From Russula earlei (lineage: Eukaryota > Basidiomycota > Agaricomycetes > Russulales > Russulaceae), in assembly GCA_025769875.1 (NCBI GenBank), contig JAGFNK010000196.1:1-64000 (forward strand): DNA of 64,000 bases. Direction: 5' to 3'. The notes beneath the pieces are model-generated. The model was not told the origin of the DNA. It worked only from the letters and a program-made list of their open reading frames with translations, and did not search any database. Below, in pieces: positions 32,216 to 45,160 of this stretch. The position numbers and the translations under genes are program-made. The first letter of the stretch is position 1. Each line of letters opens with the position of its first letter.

Positions 32216-33350
32216 GAATTCTCACCCATTGCCGATCCTGATGCAAATCAAGCTTTTGAAAGGCACAGGAAGCGCACAGACTGCCAAAGAAATTGAGTGA
32301 GTGTTTTGGGCTACCGCATGGGCCTGTGATGCCAAGTGTGATGTAATCCCTGTCATCCTGGATAGGACAAACTGGGATACAGTGGTGAAGATGAGTATAT
32401 AGTGAATTAGGAGAGCGATGGCCTTCACAGCTCCTGTCGGTGAGCCAAAATGAAGGGGGAATTTCAATATATGACAGATGATGTTGAAGGTCTGGTGTGC
32501 AAGGGCAGTATATGAGCAAACACGGGATAGGAAGAATAGTAGTGGGTGTGTCAACGCATCGCGAGGGTTGATAGTAACACCTTGGCTTTGCATTGGGAAT
32601 AAGCTCACTTACAGGGGGTCTGAATGACCATAGATGATATTATCGCTTTCAAGCCTTTTATAGTCAGGATTGCCGACAGTGACAGTGATTAGCAATTATA
32701 TCTCAAAGAGATGGGTAATGGGTAAAACTCACTGGGATGATGTGAACCATTTACAATGGTTGTGTGCGCATATGTGTATGTGCATGTGAGATCCACCAAG
32801 CGCTGCGCCCGAGCAAGCTGGTAAGGGCTTCCCATGCATGCTACGCTGTTGTCGGAACTGCGACAAGCAGAGCCTGCAACAGGGTTGGAGTTGGACTCAC
32901 GGGCCAGCTGCACCTATGACAATAAGCAGTATTTGATGGCATTTATTCACGGTATTCATTCACCTTTGTTCTCATTCCAAGGGTGCATTCTATCCTATCC
33001 CATATCGACTCATAATTGTATGTATTGTTCCAATCAATAAAGTCAAGCAAGCACTTGGGAACATTGTCGAGTCAAGGTAAAAGAGGACAGATGCCCAACA
33101 GTGGCATATCATATATACCCACCCACTACATGGCCTGAAGGGGACACAATATACGTCAGCCAACAGGCTGTGTAGGGTCATGGTTTAAATAATCAGCATG
33201 GGCACATGTATTTCCTTTTGCTTTCTTCCTCTTCTGTTCTTCCGTTGCCAATTGCTTCAAACAACTACCTATGTCTTAAGACTAGCGTAATGTGTTTCTC
33301 TGATGATTGGAAGATGCCCTCAACACACTGTGTGCTCTCAATTCTTGCCG
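32216..33350. other. Region without a supported gene
   Basis: Short open frames occur on both strands but lack family motifs and consistent splice sites. The part near 32222-32300 may hold an upstream exon of the preceding gene, ending at a gtgaga donor near 32222. The string ccactacatggcctg near 33121 resembles the flank of the shared promoter module. Confidence 0.35.
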
Positions 33351-33645
33351 ATTTTAATGCCTCTTAGGATATTGTGTTTCTTTGTGATTGAAAGCGTGCA
33401 ACATGTATGAGCGCGATCATTGTGCTCAAATGAACAAAAAAAAGTGAATTGGAGATGGAAGTTTCAATCACAAAGAAACATATCATTCCTAAGAGGTGCT
33501 AAAACCACTCATGACTCATGTTGGATGGACTTGGCTTGGGATTTGTAGTAGAAATGCACCCTGAAGGAATGGAGTGATTGTGACGAAACTGAATAATATC
33601 TCAAATTCAACTTTTGTTTTGTTCACTTGAGCACAATCATCGTGC
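33351..33645. repeat. Interleaved inverted repeats, MITE-like
   Basis: Arm 1 (33351-33393, cctcttagg..ttgtgattga) pairs with 33462-33506. Arm 2 (33413-33455, gatcattgtgctcaaatgaac) pairs with 33596-33645. The two pairs overlap in order 1-2-1'-2', so they cannot fold as two simple hairpins at once. It may be a MITE nested in another, or a rearranged one. No clear target duplication was found. Confidence 0.5.
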
Positions 33646-33689
33646 ATTATATGCATGGCGAAGGCGATAAGAACGGTCTTTTCTGACTG

Positions 33690-35295
33690 ATGGTAGAGAA
33701 CGGTAGAGAACAGATTATCATGCCAGCAATGACCCCAGCCTCAGGGATTGTTGACTTCAGGCTTCAGAATACCCTTCAGTGCCATACCAGGCTGGTGAAC
33801 CATCTTACCGTCAGCCCAGAATGTAGTCGGTTAATAAGCATTGGTACACTCTCATTTCTCAACTTCACCTAACCAGCTGACAAATAAACACGTGACGATT
33901 CGAGGACTGTTGTATGGTCTGTTGCTTCAGGGGAGAAGCTTTTCGAAACCAAACAGCCTTTTAATGGCCCAGCCACAGCTGTATGTTGGACCAGTCAAGA
34001 TGCAAGCTGCTTTGTCATCGGGTTTGCCAGTGGAGATCTCCATCTCTTCTGGAGCGACAATGGAAAGGTATCGGAAGTTTCATGTTCCACTTCAATCTCA
34101 TCTACAGCATGCTCTCAGTTGTACCGTAACAATGTAGGAATATCGGGAGGGAACAGGGCTGTTGAGGGCATCACATACGATGCAATTCACAACAGGATAG
34201 CATGCATCTCAGAGAAATCTATGCAGCTGTGGAAGATCAAAGGGACCGAGCTTGTCCCAATTCTTCCATCGCCACTCATGTCCGAAGGATATGGGAAATC
34301 CGTTTACTTTTGTGACAATGGGGCAAGCGTCGTCCTCTTTTACTTAGACACACATGAGTGGTAAGTTGCACGTTCTCATTGGTTCCTCAATTGCTCAACC
34401 ATTGCAGTGTGTGTTATTCAATCGAGCCCTGGGAAAGGAGGTGGTCAAAAAGACTGACCAGTCGGATGCATGGTCTCCACAGCCGTCACTTTAATCTCGT
34501 TCTTACATATAAACAGCGGGTACGCGTCTCTCAACTGTGATGGCAAGCTCTTGCTTGTTTCCAATCTCAAAGATGGTGTCAATGAATACCAATTTCCTAG
34601 CCTGGACAAAATCCAGACCTTCACACACCCAATACAGACCAACTGTATCCTCTGGACAAGGTCTTTACCGTTATGGAATCTCATTGTTGCAGGTGGCGAT
34701 AATGGCTTCGCTCGTGTGTTCAACTGAATCAGTGGCCAGCTAGTCACCGAGATTCACCATGGAGGTGGGCGACTCCATTAACCTTCCTTGCCCATAACAT
34801 ATAGTTGACATGTTATAGCTCGTGGTCAGCTCATACAGGTTGTTGAGGTAGCTCTTGTGGCCACTGATTTGCGAGCTACATGCTCACTTTCCGAGTGCAG
34901 GCTTTTGTTGACCCTGGTGGACAATGTGTCATAGTTACAGCTGCCTCAGGTGAAGTGCCATACGAACTAAAAATATGGTTGTATCAAACTCCAAAGGTGT
35001 GTACATATGGCTGATCCCATGTGCATATGATGAATTTGGCATTTAGGCACCCGTAGCCTCAAAGGAGCCAACGCAATCTCCTCTCAGCACTTCTCTCTCG
35101 ACGTGGTGGGATCGAATTGCCATTGCATTCATCACCTTCTTGTTTTTGCTGTTTCTTATCATTCTCGTGGGAACATTTTTGGTAACTCATCCAGCGACGC
35201 TCTCTCAATGGTCTAGTGGGGGGGTATCACCCTTGGAGATTGTAATGGAGATCATGATGACTCGTAAAATTTGTCAAAAAAAGGTGTTGTGTTAG
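33690..35295 (+). pseudogene. WD40-repeat protein with C-terminal membrane anchor, decayed
   Basis: WD40-type pieces in order: NTLQCHTRLVNHLTVSPE (near 33765), VVWSVASGEKLFETKQPF (33910), FASGDLHLFWSDNGK (34025), MQLWKIKGTELVPILPSP (34222), YASLNCDGKLLLVSNLKDG (34518) and VAGGDNGFARVFN (34690). A last exon after intron gtgtgt..tttag carries STWWDRIAIAFITFLFLLFL and further hydrophobic residues (35098-35190), a single membrane span. TGA interrupts at 34725, after ARVFN, and frame changes occur between exons near 34440 and 34790. The N-terminal propeller would face the cytosol if anchored. Function unknown. Confidence 0.65.
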
Positions 35296-36194
35296 TGACC
35301 GCGCTATGTGTGATACATGAAATCAGGCTCCTGTCTGCTGCTCGCTTCTAGAGTGTCGCCATGGCAAGTGGGTCTGCACAGAAGACATTTCACTATGCTA
35401 TCCCCACTCGATTGTTTTGTGGATGGCAAGCGAGATCCGCCCCCTTTTGTCCCATTGAGTGAGTCATCCACTGTGCGATTGTGCATTCAAATTGCTGCCT
35501 TTTGATCTAATTTAATAGACCATCATGTGTTTTGCCGAGTGGATTATTGTCAGCGCATATGCATATATTAGGGGCCAATCAACCGAGTTCACATAGTGCC
35601 AAAACCCCAACTCCATATCCAACCGTCCTTTATCACCTCATGTCCCAACACACCGGCATCCCAGTTGAGTTGTTTCTCTCATTGCGTCTTCTCTGCTGAG
35701 TAAAATTGTAGAACCAGGGGGCTCCTTGTTTCACTGTTGCCACTCGATCAGCCTGTCCCTTCGACTTTGAAGACGACGAGATGCAGTCCGATGACCCAGA
35801 CATCCCCTATGATGACAACCTGAATATGGACACTGACATGGAGCATACAATTGGCACAGGTCAGTGCACGGGCATTGACCGACTTGTGCTCAATTGTCTG
35901 CAGGCAGCCTTGGCCTTAGTATGAGCACATTCAATCAGCTCGTTAATGCTGCTTCTGAGACAGCAGCCGTGGCGGTCATGAGAGCCATGAGAGCTGGGGA
36001 CATGAATCCACCTAATAATGTTCCTGCTCCTCCTGAAGATCCAGGTACCACTGGAAATGAATCGGACATGGGCATTCCCAAGCCTTTCCAATGTATGTGT
36101 TTCCCGGCTCTATGACCTTTTGTTGTCATCACTTTTGCAGCCCCATGCAGTAAGAAGAAGACTCCTCATGCAAACCAGAACAAACTTGTGGATG

Positions 36195-37156
36195 TGTCAA
36201 GACTCACTGTTGAACTATCCAGTTCAAGAGTGAGGGATAAGCTCGAAGACAAGTCGATAGACATCCAAGACCGTGTGGGCAAAGAGTAGAGTCCAGAGTA
36301 GTAACAGGTACCAGAGAGGCACTGTTACTGTGAGAGTAGAGCAGTCACACAGAGAAGAGGCCAGGATAGTCACAAGGGGACGGTCCTTAAAGGAGTATCC
36401 CAGGGATAGAGAGTGCCGTAAACAAATGGACAGTCTGAGGACTGTCCGCTACTTTATTGGGCGCTTATATACTACAAGAGAACTGCTAAATAGGGAACAA
36501 GTCATAACCTTGTTATCAAGCACAATAGAGTGATGAGTAAGAAGCCGGAGGACGCTTACTGAGCATGCTCAGTCATGCTCAGTAAGCTGCTGAGTAAGAA
36601 GGCTTCTCTTGATGAGTAAGAGCTTCCATTATCCACGTGTTCACTGCTTTAGTGCACGTGCGAGCACCTGATTCATTTCCTGTTAGTTAGTTTAGGGCCG
36701 GTCATTTGAGGACTTGTAGTTTGGTCAGGGAATAGTGTTATCTTATAAGGCCCTTATATAGTTCTATTAGGGTCCTTAGAGTCGACCCTGATACTTCTAT
36801 TAAGGTCCTTAATATTGCCTTATAGTTTGTTCTATAGTTATTAGAGTTGGTCTAATAACGCGTTGTAGGGCCTTTGATACTAGGTTAGTGCCTACTGTAG
36901 AGCTCCTAGGGTCGTTCCAAAGGGTCCTTAGGAAGGCCCTAATACTGTCCTTTGTTGTTAGAAGGGTTGCCTTTAAGTGGGGCTTGCTGTATGTCGATTG
37001 TGCCGAGAATCGCTCGCGCAACAATGCGCGCGTGATATTGTGGACACCTCTACTCACCCCTTTTGCTCGTGTGAACAGGGTGACACCATAGAGGCTGGGT
37101 TTCCTCCTATAAGGAAGGGTCCTTCAAGGGCCCTCTCCAGAGAATGGTTCATGACA
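36195..37156 (+). mobile_element. Solo LTR, family C (962 bp), at a splice donor
   Basis: It runs TGTCAAGACTCACTG to GGTTCATGACA, with perfect target duplication GGATG (36190-36194 and 37157-37161). Without it the host sequence reads GTGGAT-gtatgtagtt, a normal exon end and donor. The duplicated bases include the exon end and the donor GT, so the left copy now reads gtgtca instead of gtatgt. Strand is nominal. Confidence 0.95.
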
Positions 37157-37443
37157 GGATGTATGTAGTTCTACCTCCCATTCATTGTTGCTACTGACAT
37201 CTCTCTCCTAGGAGGCAATGCGCAAGTTCCTGGATAACAAAGGTGCTCTTGCAAGAAGGGATTTCTTCCCTGACAAACCCGACAAGCGAATGGTTGATGC
37301 ATTCGAACAGTATGGTGTTGGTGGCCCGAATCCCAACACTCCTCGTGTTTCCTTGACACAGACCTTCAAGGGAAAATGGAACAAGGAGGTGGTTGACCTG
37401 CTCATGACAGCTTTTATCATGGACGTTAAAAAGGGAGCATATC

Positions 37444-37976
37444 TGTTAAGACCTGACTGGTCTTTATACCGACTCTTAGTGAAAGGGTTGCTTGATATAG
37501 TTCAAGCACTAGACTTCAATCCCTTTGATATTATCTCAGGAAGATTAAATGTTAAGAGAAGAGAGGGACCTCTTTCACTTAGAGTTCTTGAACAGATTGT
37601 TTAGAGAGTATACAAGATGATAGGTTCTTGTTGAAAAGCGTAAGTCGAGCATAAGGCTCGACTTCTTGGTACCACAGACTATTTATACAATATCTCAACA
37701 ACTACTGATCCGATTCGTACGACACTTGGGGTGCACATAGCTGAGAACCAGTAGTATTCATATACGGAAAGCGCAATTCCAGAATGTTAGAAATGACTCA
37801 TGCATGAGTCATCCTTTCCTAGTATCTGTCATGAAACAAGTAAGCTCTTACTGATCAGGATCAGTAAGCAAAGATTGGTAAGCAATCAGTAAGCAATCAG
37901 TAAGCACAACATATGAGTAATGACAGATGAATCAGTGAAACAGGTCACAGTCGGAGAAAACACGAGAATCCTAACA
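37444..37976 (-). mobile_element. Solo LTR, family A (533 bp), reverse orientation
   Basis: It is the reverse complement of the LTR at 5490-6035, with the start-site hairpin near 37643-37660. The target duplication ATATC is perfect (37439-37443 and 37977-37981). It lies inside an exon, between DVKKGAY and QPVQHN. Fewer 11-bp tandem units are present than in the other copy. Confidence 0.95.
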
Positions 37977-38953
37977 ATATCAGCCCGTCCAGCACAATTG
38001 GATGCAGATGACCGAGGATAATGTAAGGAAGAGGTGCCAGAGCAAGCTATATCACACACAGTACATTTGCCGGACAGGATGGCACCCATATACAGATAAG
38101 GTTGCCTGGATGTATCAAAGGTGGCAGGAGGTTTGTCTTCTCATCAGCACGTCGCACCTTTCACTGACCTTTCCATAGACATACTACAGAAGGAGGAAGA
38201 TATGTGAGTTTAACAGCCATAGAGACTCAGAAACATGGAAGCGTGTGGGCATATTGCTGGATGCCCTTGGCCCTCGGGGTACAAGTGATGATGAGACCGA
38301 CAACAATTCAAACCATTCAAATTGAGACTCACGCTTTAAGACCCTCCGGCATCTTGATATGGGTTTTCTGAATCCTGCCATGGCCAACATATGGGCAGCG
38401 GTGGAATCATGTCAATTGTCTCTCTGCCCCTCACGTAGAAACCGGTCTTTCAAATGCATTGCGAAGGCCAAAAGTGTCAGCAAGCGTGCGCCGCTGCCAG
38501 GTCTTCCATTGAACTTTTATAACCCACAGTGGTTGCCGAAAAGTCCTCCCCACTTTCAGAAGCTTGTAAAGGCAGAGTTCCCTCTTCCCATCCTGGTGAG
38601 TTATCATTTCATTTATTATCAGAAGCTTCACATCTGTACTTAGGCCCCCTATGAAAGCGACTACATGGGGCAGATATAGGACGAAATTTCTGGTCCAAGC
38701 ATGGTTAGATTGCAATTTTCCCTCTTGTGTCTTCCATTACTTACCATACCTTACAGGTTCTATGTGATGTGGGCAATGTATGTGTGGCATAGATATGGGT
38801 GATGAAGGATTCGCATCGTATCATCGTTGTCGGGTGACTTGATATGAAATGATATACTACATCCGAGTTACATCCAAGTGTCAAGAACTAGAGGGATCTG
38901 CAGCGCTTGTCTCGATGGTGCTGAGGCCCATCAAAAGTCCTGAAAACTAATGG

Positions 38954-41900
38954 TCAGTTGTGATTTCCAATCAAGATGACATGACTGACTCGGGTCAGCG
39001 GTTTCATCACCAGGATCTGGTGGTCCCAGTCTCGGTAAATAGCATGGTAGATGTCGCGATTTCCTGGCACTATCGTTACTTCTTTCTGTGTCTCCGATGA
39101 CCACAGATTTGCACCGAAATCTGGGTAATGTGCGAAAGGGTTTGGAAGAGATGTCGGAGGTGCAAAATAGTGGTGAACAGCTAGGAATAGCTTTTCTTCG
39201 CTATCCTGTATAAGGAATATTGCGCGGACAATTCCTGGAACCAGGGAATTAGCACTACCCATGTCTTGGAAGAAAATGACACCATGTCTCTTTGACGTGC
39301 GATAAGTCGTAAATTCACAGCCATAAATTGTCACCCTGTCCTGGAAGTTGACTCCATCCTGAAAATTCCCCAATTCACATTGCAGATCGCTCTTGTACTT
39401 GTTCATTGCATCGTTAATAATGTCACTTAGTGGCCTTAATCTTGGTGTAGCCACCTTCAAGGATTCATCTATGTGGCTGTCATCTCCCTGTCCCAAAGTA
39501 TCTTAGTCAAGTGCGTACCTGTTTTCTTACTGCCGAATGGACGTTCCCTGATTGCGATGCTATCTTTCCATGCATCCAGACAGCGTAAACATTGAATAGC
39601 TGCCTGCATGGTTGACTTGGCAGAGAAGGCCGCAAACATACCCTTCTCCATTTCGCCTTTGTTTCTCATAAGTGTGTTGCAACCGGAGGAAAGGAGTCTC
39701 ATGTACCTGGCTTATTGTTCGTGTTTGAGCACTGCAAATCACCTATGACCCTTTTGAACGGAAACATCCACCAGCCCTGAACAGGGCCATATAAATGAAG
39801 GTAATTGCCGACAAGGAGGGCATTGAGATGGTTGGGGCGGAAACACTGGGTGGGTCAGAGCTCCCTCAGCATTTTAAGGTAATTTTTCATGGTCTTCTTA
39901 TATTCTTCAATGTGCTTGGCTGATATATGTTGAGACATTGCCCATCTGATTGCAGTGGCGAGTAGGAAAGTACTCTGCACCAGTTTCACCCTGTATTTGT
40001 CCACCTGCGCCCCTGATGCATGTCGCAGTGTCTCGATTCGAAGCAGCGACACTGGTATGTTGAACTCAAAGCACAATCTCCATTCATCAGCCTTCAACCA
40101 TGTGATACCTGCCCTAAATTAGTAGGAGGGGCCACGTGCCAGCGAGGGCGTGTAGTAGCCACTATGTCATCCCGAATAACCTTCAAGTCATTCAGAGAAA
40201 TCCCCACTCCTTGCAATGTCTTCAAACCCCTCTGTCCTTTGGCGATCTCCTTTATGATGCCTTTGCCAACAATGTCCTGAGACAGAAGAGCTCACCCAAT
40301 TTGAGAGGGATTCCTAAATCACTCCCCCATATGAGCATATGTAGTGAGATATGAGTATGTCTCATACCTTAATGCACTTGATTAGATCTTCTTTACAGGG
40401 CTCACCAGACTGCTTCACATCAATGCCCCTTTCATCACAAAGGACCTTCAGCACGTCAACCAATAACGTCATCAGATCAGCAGACTTGGGCCTGGTATGC
40501 AGTAGCATCTTTCTTGTGGCTTCTAAGTCTGACTGTTGCCTTTGCGAGTTTTGGCTTGCACATTCCTGCCGAGTCCATCCCGAGCACTGTTCATGCATGG
40601 TATTGCAATAAGCCGATGAAGAAGAGGTGCATGCAGTCCACAGGGACCATGGTGGTAGGGTCCCAGTATTCTAGTTCCATCAGGACTGAGTGACACACAC
40701 CAGTTTTGCTGTATAGCCGCTTCCGTTCCTTCTGTGACGTTGCATTCCTGCCATTTCTGGGCATTGTCTTGAACCTCCTGAATAGTGCGCACGCTCCATG
40801 AGTCCGGATCCTCCTCTTTTGCAGTATTCCCATCAATGAAGTTTGAAATACCCATGATCTTCCGAGCCATTGGCAGGTCATTTACTGAGAGGGTGATTGC
40901 TGAGTGGACAAGTCGGCCATAAGGATAATCATGCGTCTTGTATATTTCTCCATGTGCCCAGGATTCCTTCATGACTTCAACGAGGGGACGTAAGAACTGG
41001 TCGATTTCCTCGCCTGAAGGCTCGCGAGGCCCAGGGATGATGCCAACAAGGCAGAGGTTTTCATGTTTATGCCGCATGTCTGGTGGCAATAGGAGGCAGG
41101 ACAGGACTATGGAACTCATAGATGCGACCTTCCCAGTGATCTTATTATGATATGGGTTGAAGAAATCCACGGAGAGACACCACAATAGGCGAAGTTCGTC
41201 ATGTTGTCCACCAGAGAGGAAAGGTATGCCATCTGGCCCTTTGAGTGCCCTGATGCCATCTGCAATGACAATATCATTGACAGTCCCAGTGCGCATGCAC
41301 TCTCGAGATCGTTTAAGCGCAGCCTCTACCCCTGGTCTGGACAACAGGCGTGCTACAAAGTCATGGAAGTCTTGCATAATGAAGGGACACTTAGGTACAC
41401 CAATGCTCTTCCCATCCGGTGTTGACCCCACTCTGAGGAGGTCAAATCTACCTCAAACTTGACATGGCTTGCTGGTGCAATCATATGGATAAACTGTGAT
41501 TCCATCTTCATCTTGTGAAGGATATGTGGAGCTACATGCTGGGCAGCATGCATACGTGATAGTCTTCAGGACTCCAAGCAATTTCTGAGCAACCCTGATG
41601 TCGCTTGGAAAGGTTCGGAGGATCTGCTCATCAGTATTTGACAAGCTGGCCCTTGACTTTCTGAAGACCTCCTTAAGTGATTTGAGCCTGATGTTGCTCA
41701 ACTTTTGAGTTGAGTGGTCCAGAGTGTCCTGGACAAGCAGTTCAAACAGACTTCGCAGTAGGAGTGAGTCACATTCTGCCAAGCTGCGAATGAATTCATC
41801 TGTTGCTAACGTCAGTGTGTGCATATGTCCACAGCTGAGATCCTCACTTGGCGGTTCTGCACCAATTATCCTCTGTGTTGAGACCAACTTGCCTGTGTCA

Positions 41901-42253
41901 GCAAGGAGTACTCCTTTCAAGTCGTTCATGTCCTCAATATTCTTCTGTAAGTACATCTTCAGGCCTTCCTTCATGGTCATTCCTAGTGAACCAACTGGAG
42001 ACCAGAGCGTATTGATGGCCGCCAATGTTGTCTCCATGTTTGTTCGGTGCGTTTTGATCACATTAAGCAATGCTCTGGTAGGTGGTGATGCCAGGGCTTG
42101 ACTTTTCAATGACAGTGTGGCCTGGCTTTGAGAAATGGCCCTCTTCTCCAGCTCAACCAAGGAATTCAGTGTTTTGGGGTCAGAAGTCATAAGTGATATT
42201 CGTCCTGGGGTGCTAATTTGATGGCATCTCACATGCCCCTGGCGTGATCCCAC
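38954..42253 (-). pseudogene. tnp2-family (CACTA-like) transposase, decayed
   Basis: The minus strand frame from 42253 contains a Cys cluster (YACCPACSSTYPSQ, then CTSKPCQV), typical before the tnp2 core. A TGA at 41453-41455 follows, then the same frame gives SVDFFNPYHNKITGKVASMS, LVGIIPGPREPSGEEI, YGRLVHSAITLSVNDLPMAR and, after a frameshift near 40650, VPVDCMHLFFIGLL, which matches the family DPMHNLLLG. Further down are LYGPVQGWWMFPFKRVI (about 39770) and a 180-aa C-terminal block (38954-39496, HYFAPP..DIYHAIYRDW). Terminal repeats were not found. The transposase would act in the nucleus; this copy is dead. Confidence 0.78.
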
Positions 42254-42929
42254 ATTGCATGTGGTCCCCGACTCATCAATGTGTGTCGATGATCCAGAAA
42301 TTGTTTTGGATAGTTCAAATGGGTCATTCTGGACACATATGCGATGATCTGTGTTTGCATTGGGCTGTCACAAGTTTAATCAGACATGCTACGTAAGGAA
42401 TATCAAAGTTGATGGCATGCCTTATTAAGATTGTGATAAGATTGTGAGGCATCAAATTCCCCATGACGCTTTTTGGTCTTATTGTCAACAAGTTTGCCGT
42501 TGCAGCCAAAGTAAGCACAGTAGCAGGCAGGCATGATGGCGATTCTATGGTGTAATGCACCTCCGTATGGTGGGTTTTAACTGCCAAATATGAAGCCGTT
42601 CCTCAGGACTATCCCTTCTTGAACAAATTGACGCCTTGTACATCAATTTTCATGGCGATCTTGTTTCATGGGTCTCAGTTCTGCATGTCATGTACCCTAA
42701 TGGACTTCGTTGTTTCCTCTTTATCCTCTTGAAGCTCATTTTCTTTTCTTATTCTCTTGAACAAATGACCAGTAACCAGGGATCATCGCAGCCCTACAAC
42801 ACTTCTATTGCATTATGTTTTGTCCCTTGTTTTTCATGAGTGGTTGTATTTCTGAGCTTCAACAACAAACCAGGTAGGCGACGCTATTTAAAATATCAGT
42901 ACTTCTCACATTAATTACTTTCTTTCCCC
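42254..42929. other. Region upstream of the tnp2 pseudogene, no supported gene
   Basis: I see no convincing coding frame, TIR or RNA gene. The transposon end should lie in or near this stretch. Confidence 0.35.
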
Positions 42930-43600
42930 ATGCCTTGCATACGTCCTCGCTGCCATCATCGCCACTTCCTCCCTCACTTCTCGCCGGGAACAATGAGATG
43001 CCGATTCAGTCCAGAGTTGGTTCCTCCACTGCCTCATGCCATGATGCATGTGTTCCGACATCAGGAAAATAGTCATGCCAGTGGAATGTCCATCTCCGCA
43101 CCTCCATCACCACTGACGCCAACAATGCCATCTTCACCACTCATACCCAAGCCCTCAGGAGAGGTCGGTCGTGTCGGACGTGGGGGATACACACTCAAGA
43201 ATGTCCTTGAGCAAGAGCACGGATGGGAAAGTGGACTCTACCCTAAAATTAGAGTATAACCAACTTGTGCAGGGCGCAATTATCATGCTCAAATCTTTTC
43301 AGGAGAGAGTATGCTCTCTGGCAGACACATATTTGGACACATCAGTTCCATATTCCCTTCAAATCAAGGACAAACTTATGCTTCTCTGTGAACTGGTGCA
43401 ATATTTTGTCAATTGTTCAATGTAAAATTGATCATGTCAGGCAGGCTTCCACAGAATTTCCAATACTCCTCAAGTTTGAGAACAACTGGGTAGTACATGA
43501 CTATCTACGTGTCTATTTGAAGAACAGCGCCCAGAAAGCCAGAAAGAATCAGCAGGATAAGGATAAGGAGCTTGCAGCTGCTGCCAAGGGCAAAGGTAGA
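42930..43600 (+). pseudogene. Fragment of an unknown basidiomycete family gene
   Basis: The first frame from ATG 42930 is Pro/Ser-rich and ends with GYTLKNVLEQEHGW. A shifted frame then gives SFQERVCSLADTYLDTS (about 43300), and a third gives PILLKFENNWVVHDYLRVYL with a basic KARKNQQDKDK tail (about 43465-43570). These blocks occur in this order in common Agaricomycete hypothetical proteins. Family recognition is from memory of the motif pattern. Frame changes imply decay or unseen introns. Confidence 0.45.
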
Positions 43601-44074
43601 GGTGTGTACTGCTGGCAACTCCTAGAGTCCATGATTCTAATCACCCGCTCAATCAGCCAATTGACTGGCAAGAGCTTTGCTGTATTGCAACAGACTTATT
43701 AGTCTGGAAGTCATCGCACACCTACCTTTGGCCTATGTCAGATCGACCAATGCGAATTTTATTATCTGGCAGCTCATTTCAATTATCTTGCTTAGATCTT
43801 ATCATACGCAGGGAAGACTGCTCCGTTGCGACAACTGCCCCTGCCTGATTTGGATCTGAGCCCGTGGCTCGAGCTGGCTCGAGCAGCTAACTAGCCCACT
43901 TAGCCACAAGCCAATCAGTGGCTCGGCTCACTCAAATCTATTCAGCTCGAGTGATAACTCAGAAAGCATGGCAGGAACATATGAGCGGGCAGGAGCTCAA
44001 TACGTAAATCCCGCCCCCACCATTTTTTGTTCACATCTCCTCGCAGCTCTCCATTTCGAGGTCCCTTCTCAGAC

Positions 44075-44763
44075 ATGTCCAAAGCCAAAGAAATTCTTGT
44101 TCACAGACACGGTGGTTTTATGTCCGCATCATGGTCCCCATTTGGCAGAAGCGGCCAAAAGACTTATCATCATAAGCCTTTGACTTGGACTTGGAGATAC
44201 AATGAAAGGCTGCACGTCATCACACATCCATCCCACTGCATTCCTTGCTGGAGGTGGCAGGAGCATCACCTTGCAGCTACAATGGATGATGAAGAAAAGT
44301 CTGAAGAAGAAAAGTTGCTGGACCCTGCATATCAAGCCTGTGACTGCGCCGCTTCTTGTCCTTTCCAGGGAAGGATTGATCGTCTTAACAGGAGTGGGAC
44401 GACTTCCTTGAAGAGCTCACAGCGCTGCATTCAGGAACTCAGAAATGCGCGAACAAAGCTGAAGGAGAGCCTCGACGTGCGCAACGAACTACAGCACGCC
44501 CTTGTGGATCATGCCATCGATCAGCCACACAAGACTGTGGGCTGCACTCCCGCCTCCCCATCATGCTCATCCGGATAGCATAAATGCCTGCACCTCATGA
44601 CCATCGCTCATCAAGACCCCTCAACCCCACTATGTCACGCAGAGCGGGACGTCATTGCCATTGACTGCAAATCTGAGCAGGATGTACTGTATGTCCCCCC
44701 TCCACTCCCACCTATTGCTATGACTCATCGCTGCTCTGACTCCAGGACTTCACAGGATTGATA
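44075..44763 (+). pseudogene. Small coiled-coil protein, family copy 3
   Basis: ATG 44075, MSKAKEILVHRHGGF as in copy 2, then WRYNERLHVITH and CIPCWRWQEHH. Near 44385 one base is missing relative to copy 2; a compensating base is added about 40 nt on, so only a short block is out of frame. It keeps CGA at the codon that is TGA in copy 2. A TAG at 44576 replaces CAG of copy 2, and the rest (HKCLHLM.., AERDVIAIDCKSEQ) stays readable. Confidence 0.65.
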
Positions 44764-45160
44764 AATGATATAGCATGTACCATAACAGGTTGTTCATGAC
44801 AATGTCAATACGTTCCATGGTTGATACAGTCCTTGTGGATTTACTATGATATGATGCTTCAAACTTAATACATGCCACTGATATGAACTCCTTGCACTTG
44901 ACACTATGGCCAGCAAAAGTGTACGATGTCACTGGGATCATAGATCTGCCTCAGGCTGGCCGAACGACGGGCATTCCTGACCAGATTCACAAAACACTTT
45001 ACATGCGTGAGCACGCCAGATCCAGCATTTTGCCAGGAGAATTTGCATGAAAGCATATCTCTGTCATTGGGGAGATTGATCCCCCACCCCCATTGGCCAA
45101 TTATTGCCGATAAGGCACTTACGGCCTGCGGTTCTCCAGGTTTCACTGGCCATGGCCCTG

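Larger units (their letters stand above)
35640..38690 (+). pseudogene. Unknown family gene, split by two solo LTRs
   Basis: ATG 35640, exons 35640-35663, 35712-35859, 35904-36092, 36141-36193 and from 37212, all with regular GT..AG introns. They encode an acidic N-terminus (FDFEDDEMQSDDPDIPYDDN), LSMSTFNQLVNAASETAAVA, a basic KKKTPHANQNK, RKFLDNKGALARRDFFPD and FKGKWNKEVVDLLMTAFIMD. After the second LTR the frame resumes QPVQHNWMQMTEDNVRKRCQ. Later come LDMGFLNPAMANIWAAVESC and KRAPLPGLPLNFYNPQWLPK. A TGA lies at 38323. I do not recognise the family; the style resembles large basidiomycete hypothetical families. Both LTRs have intact target duplications, so the ancestral gene can be read by removing them. 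Confidence 0.65.
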
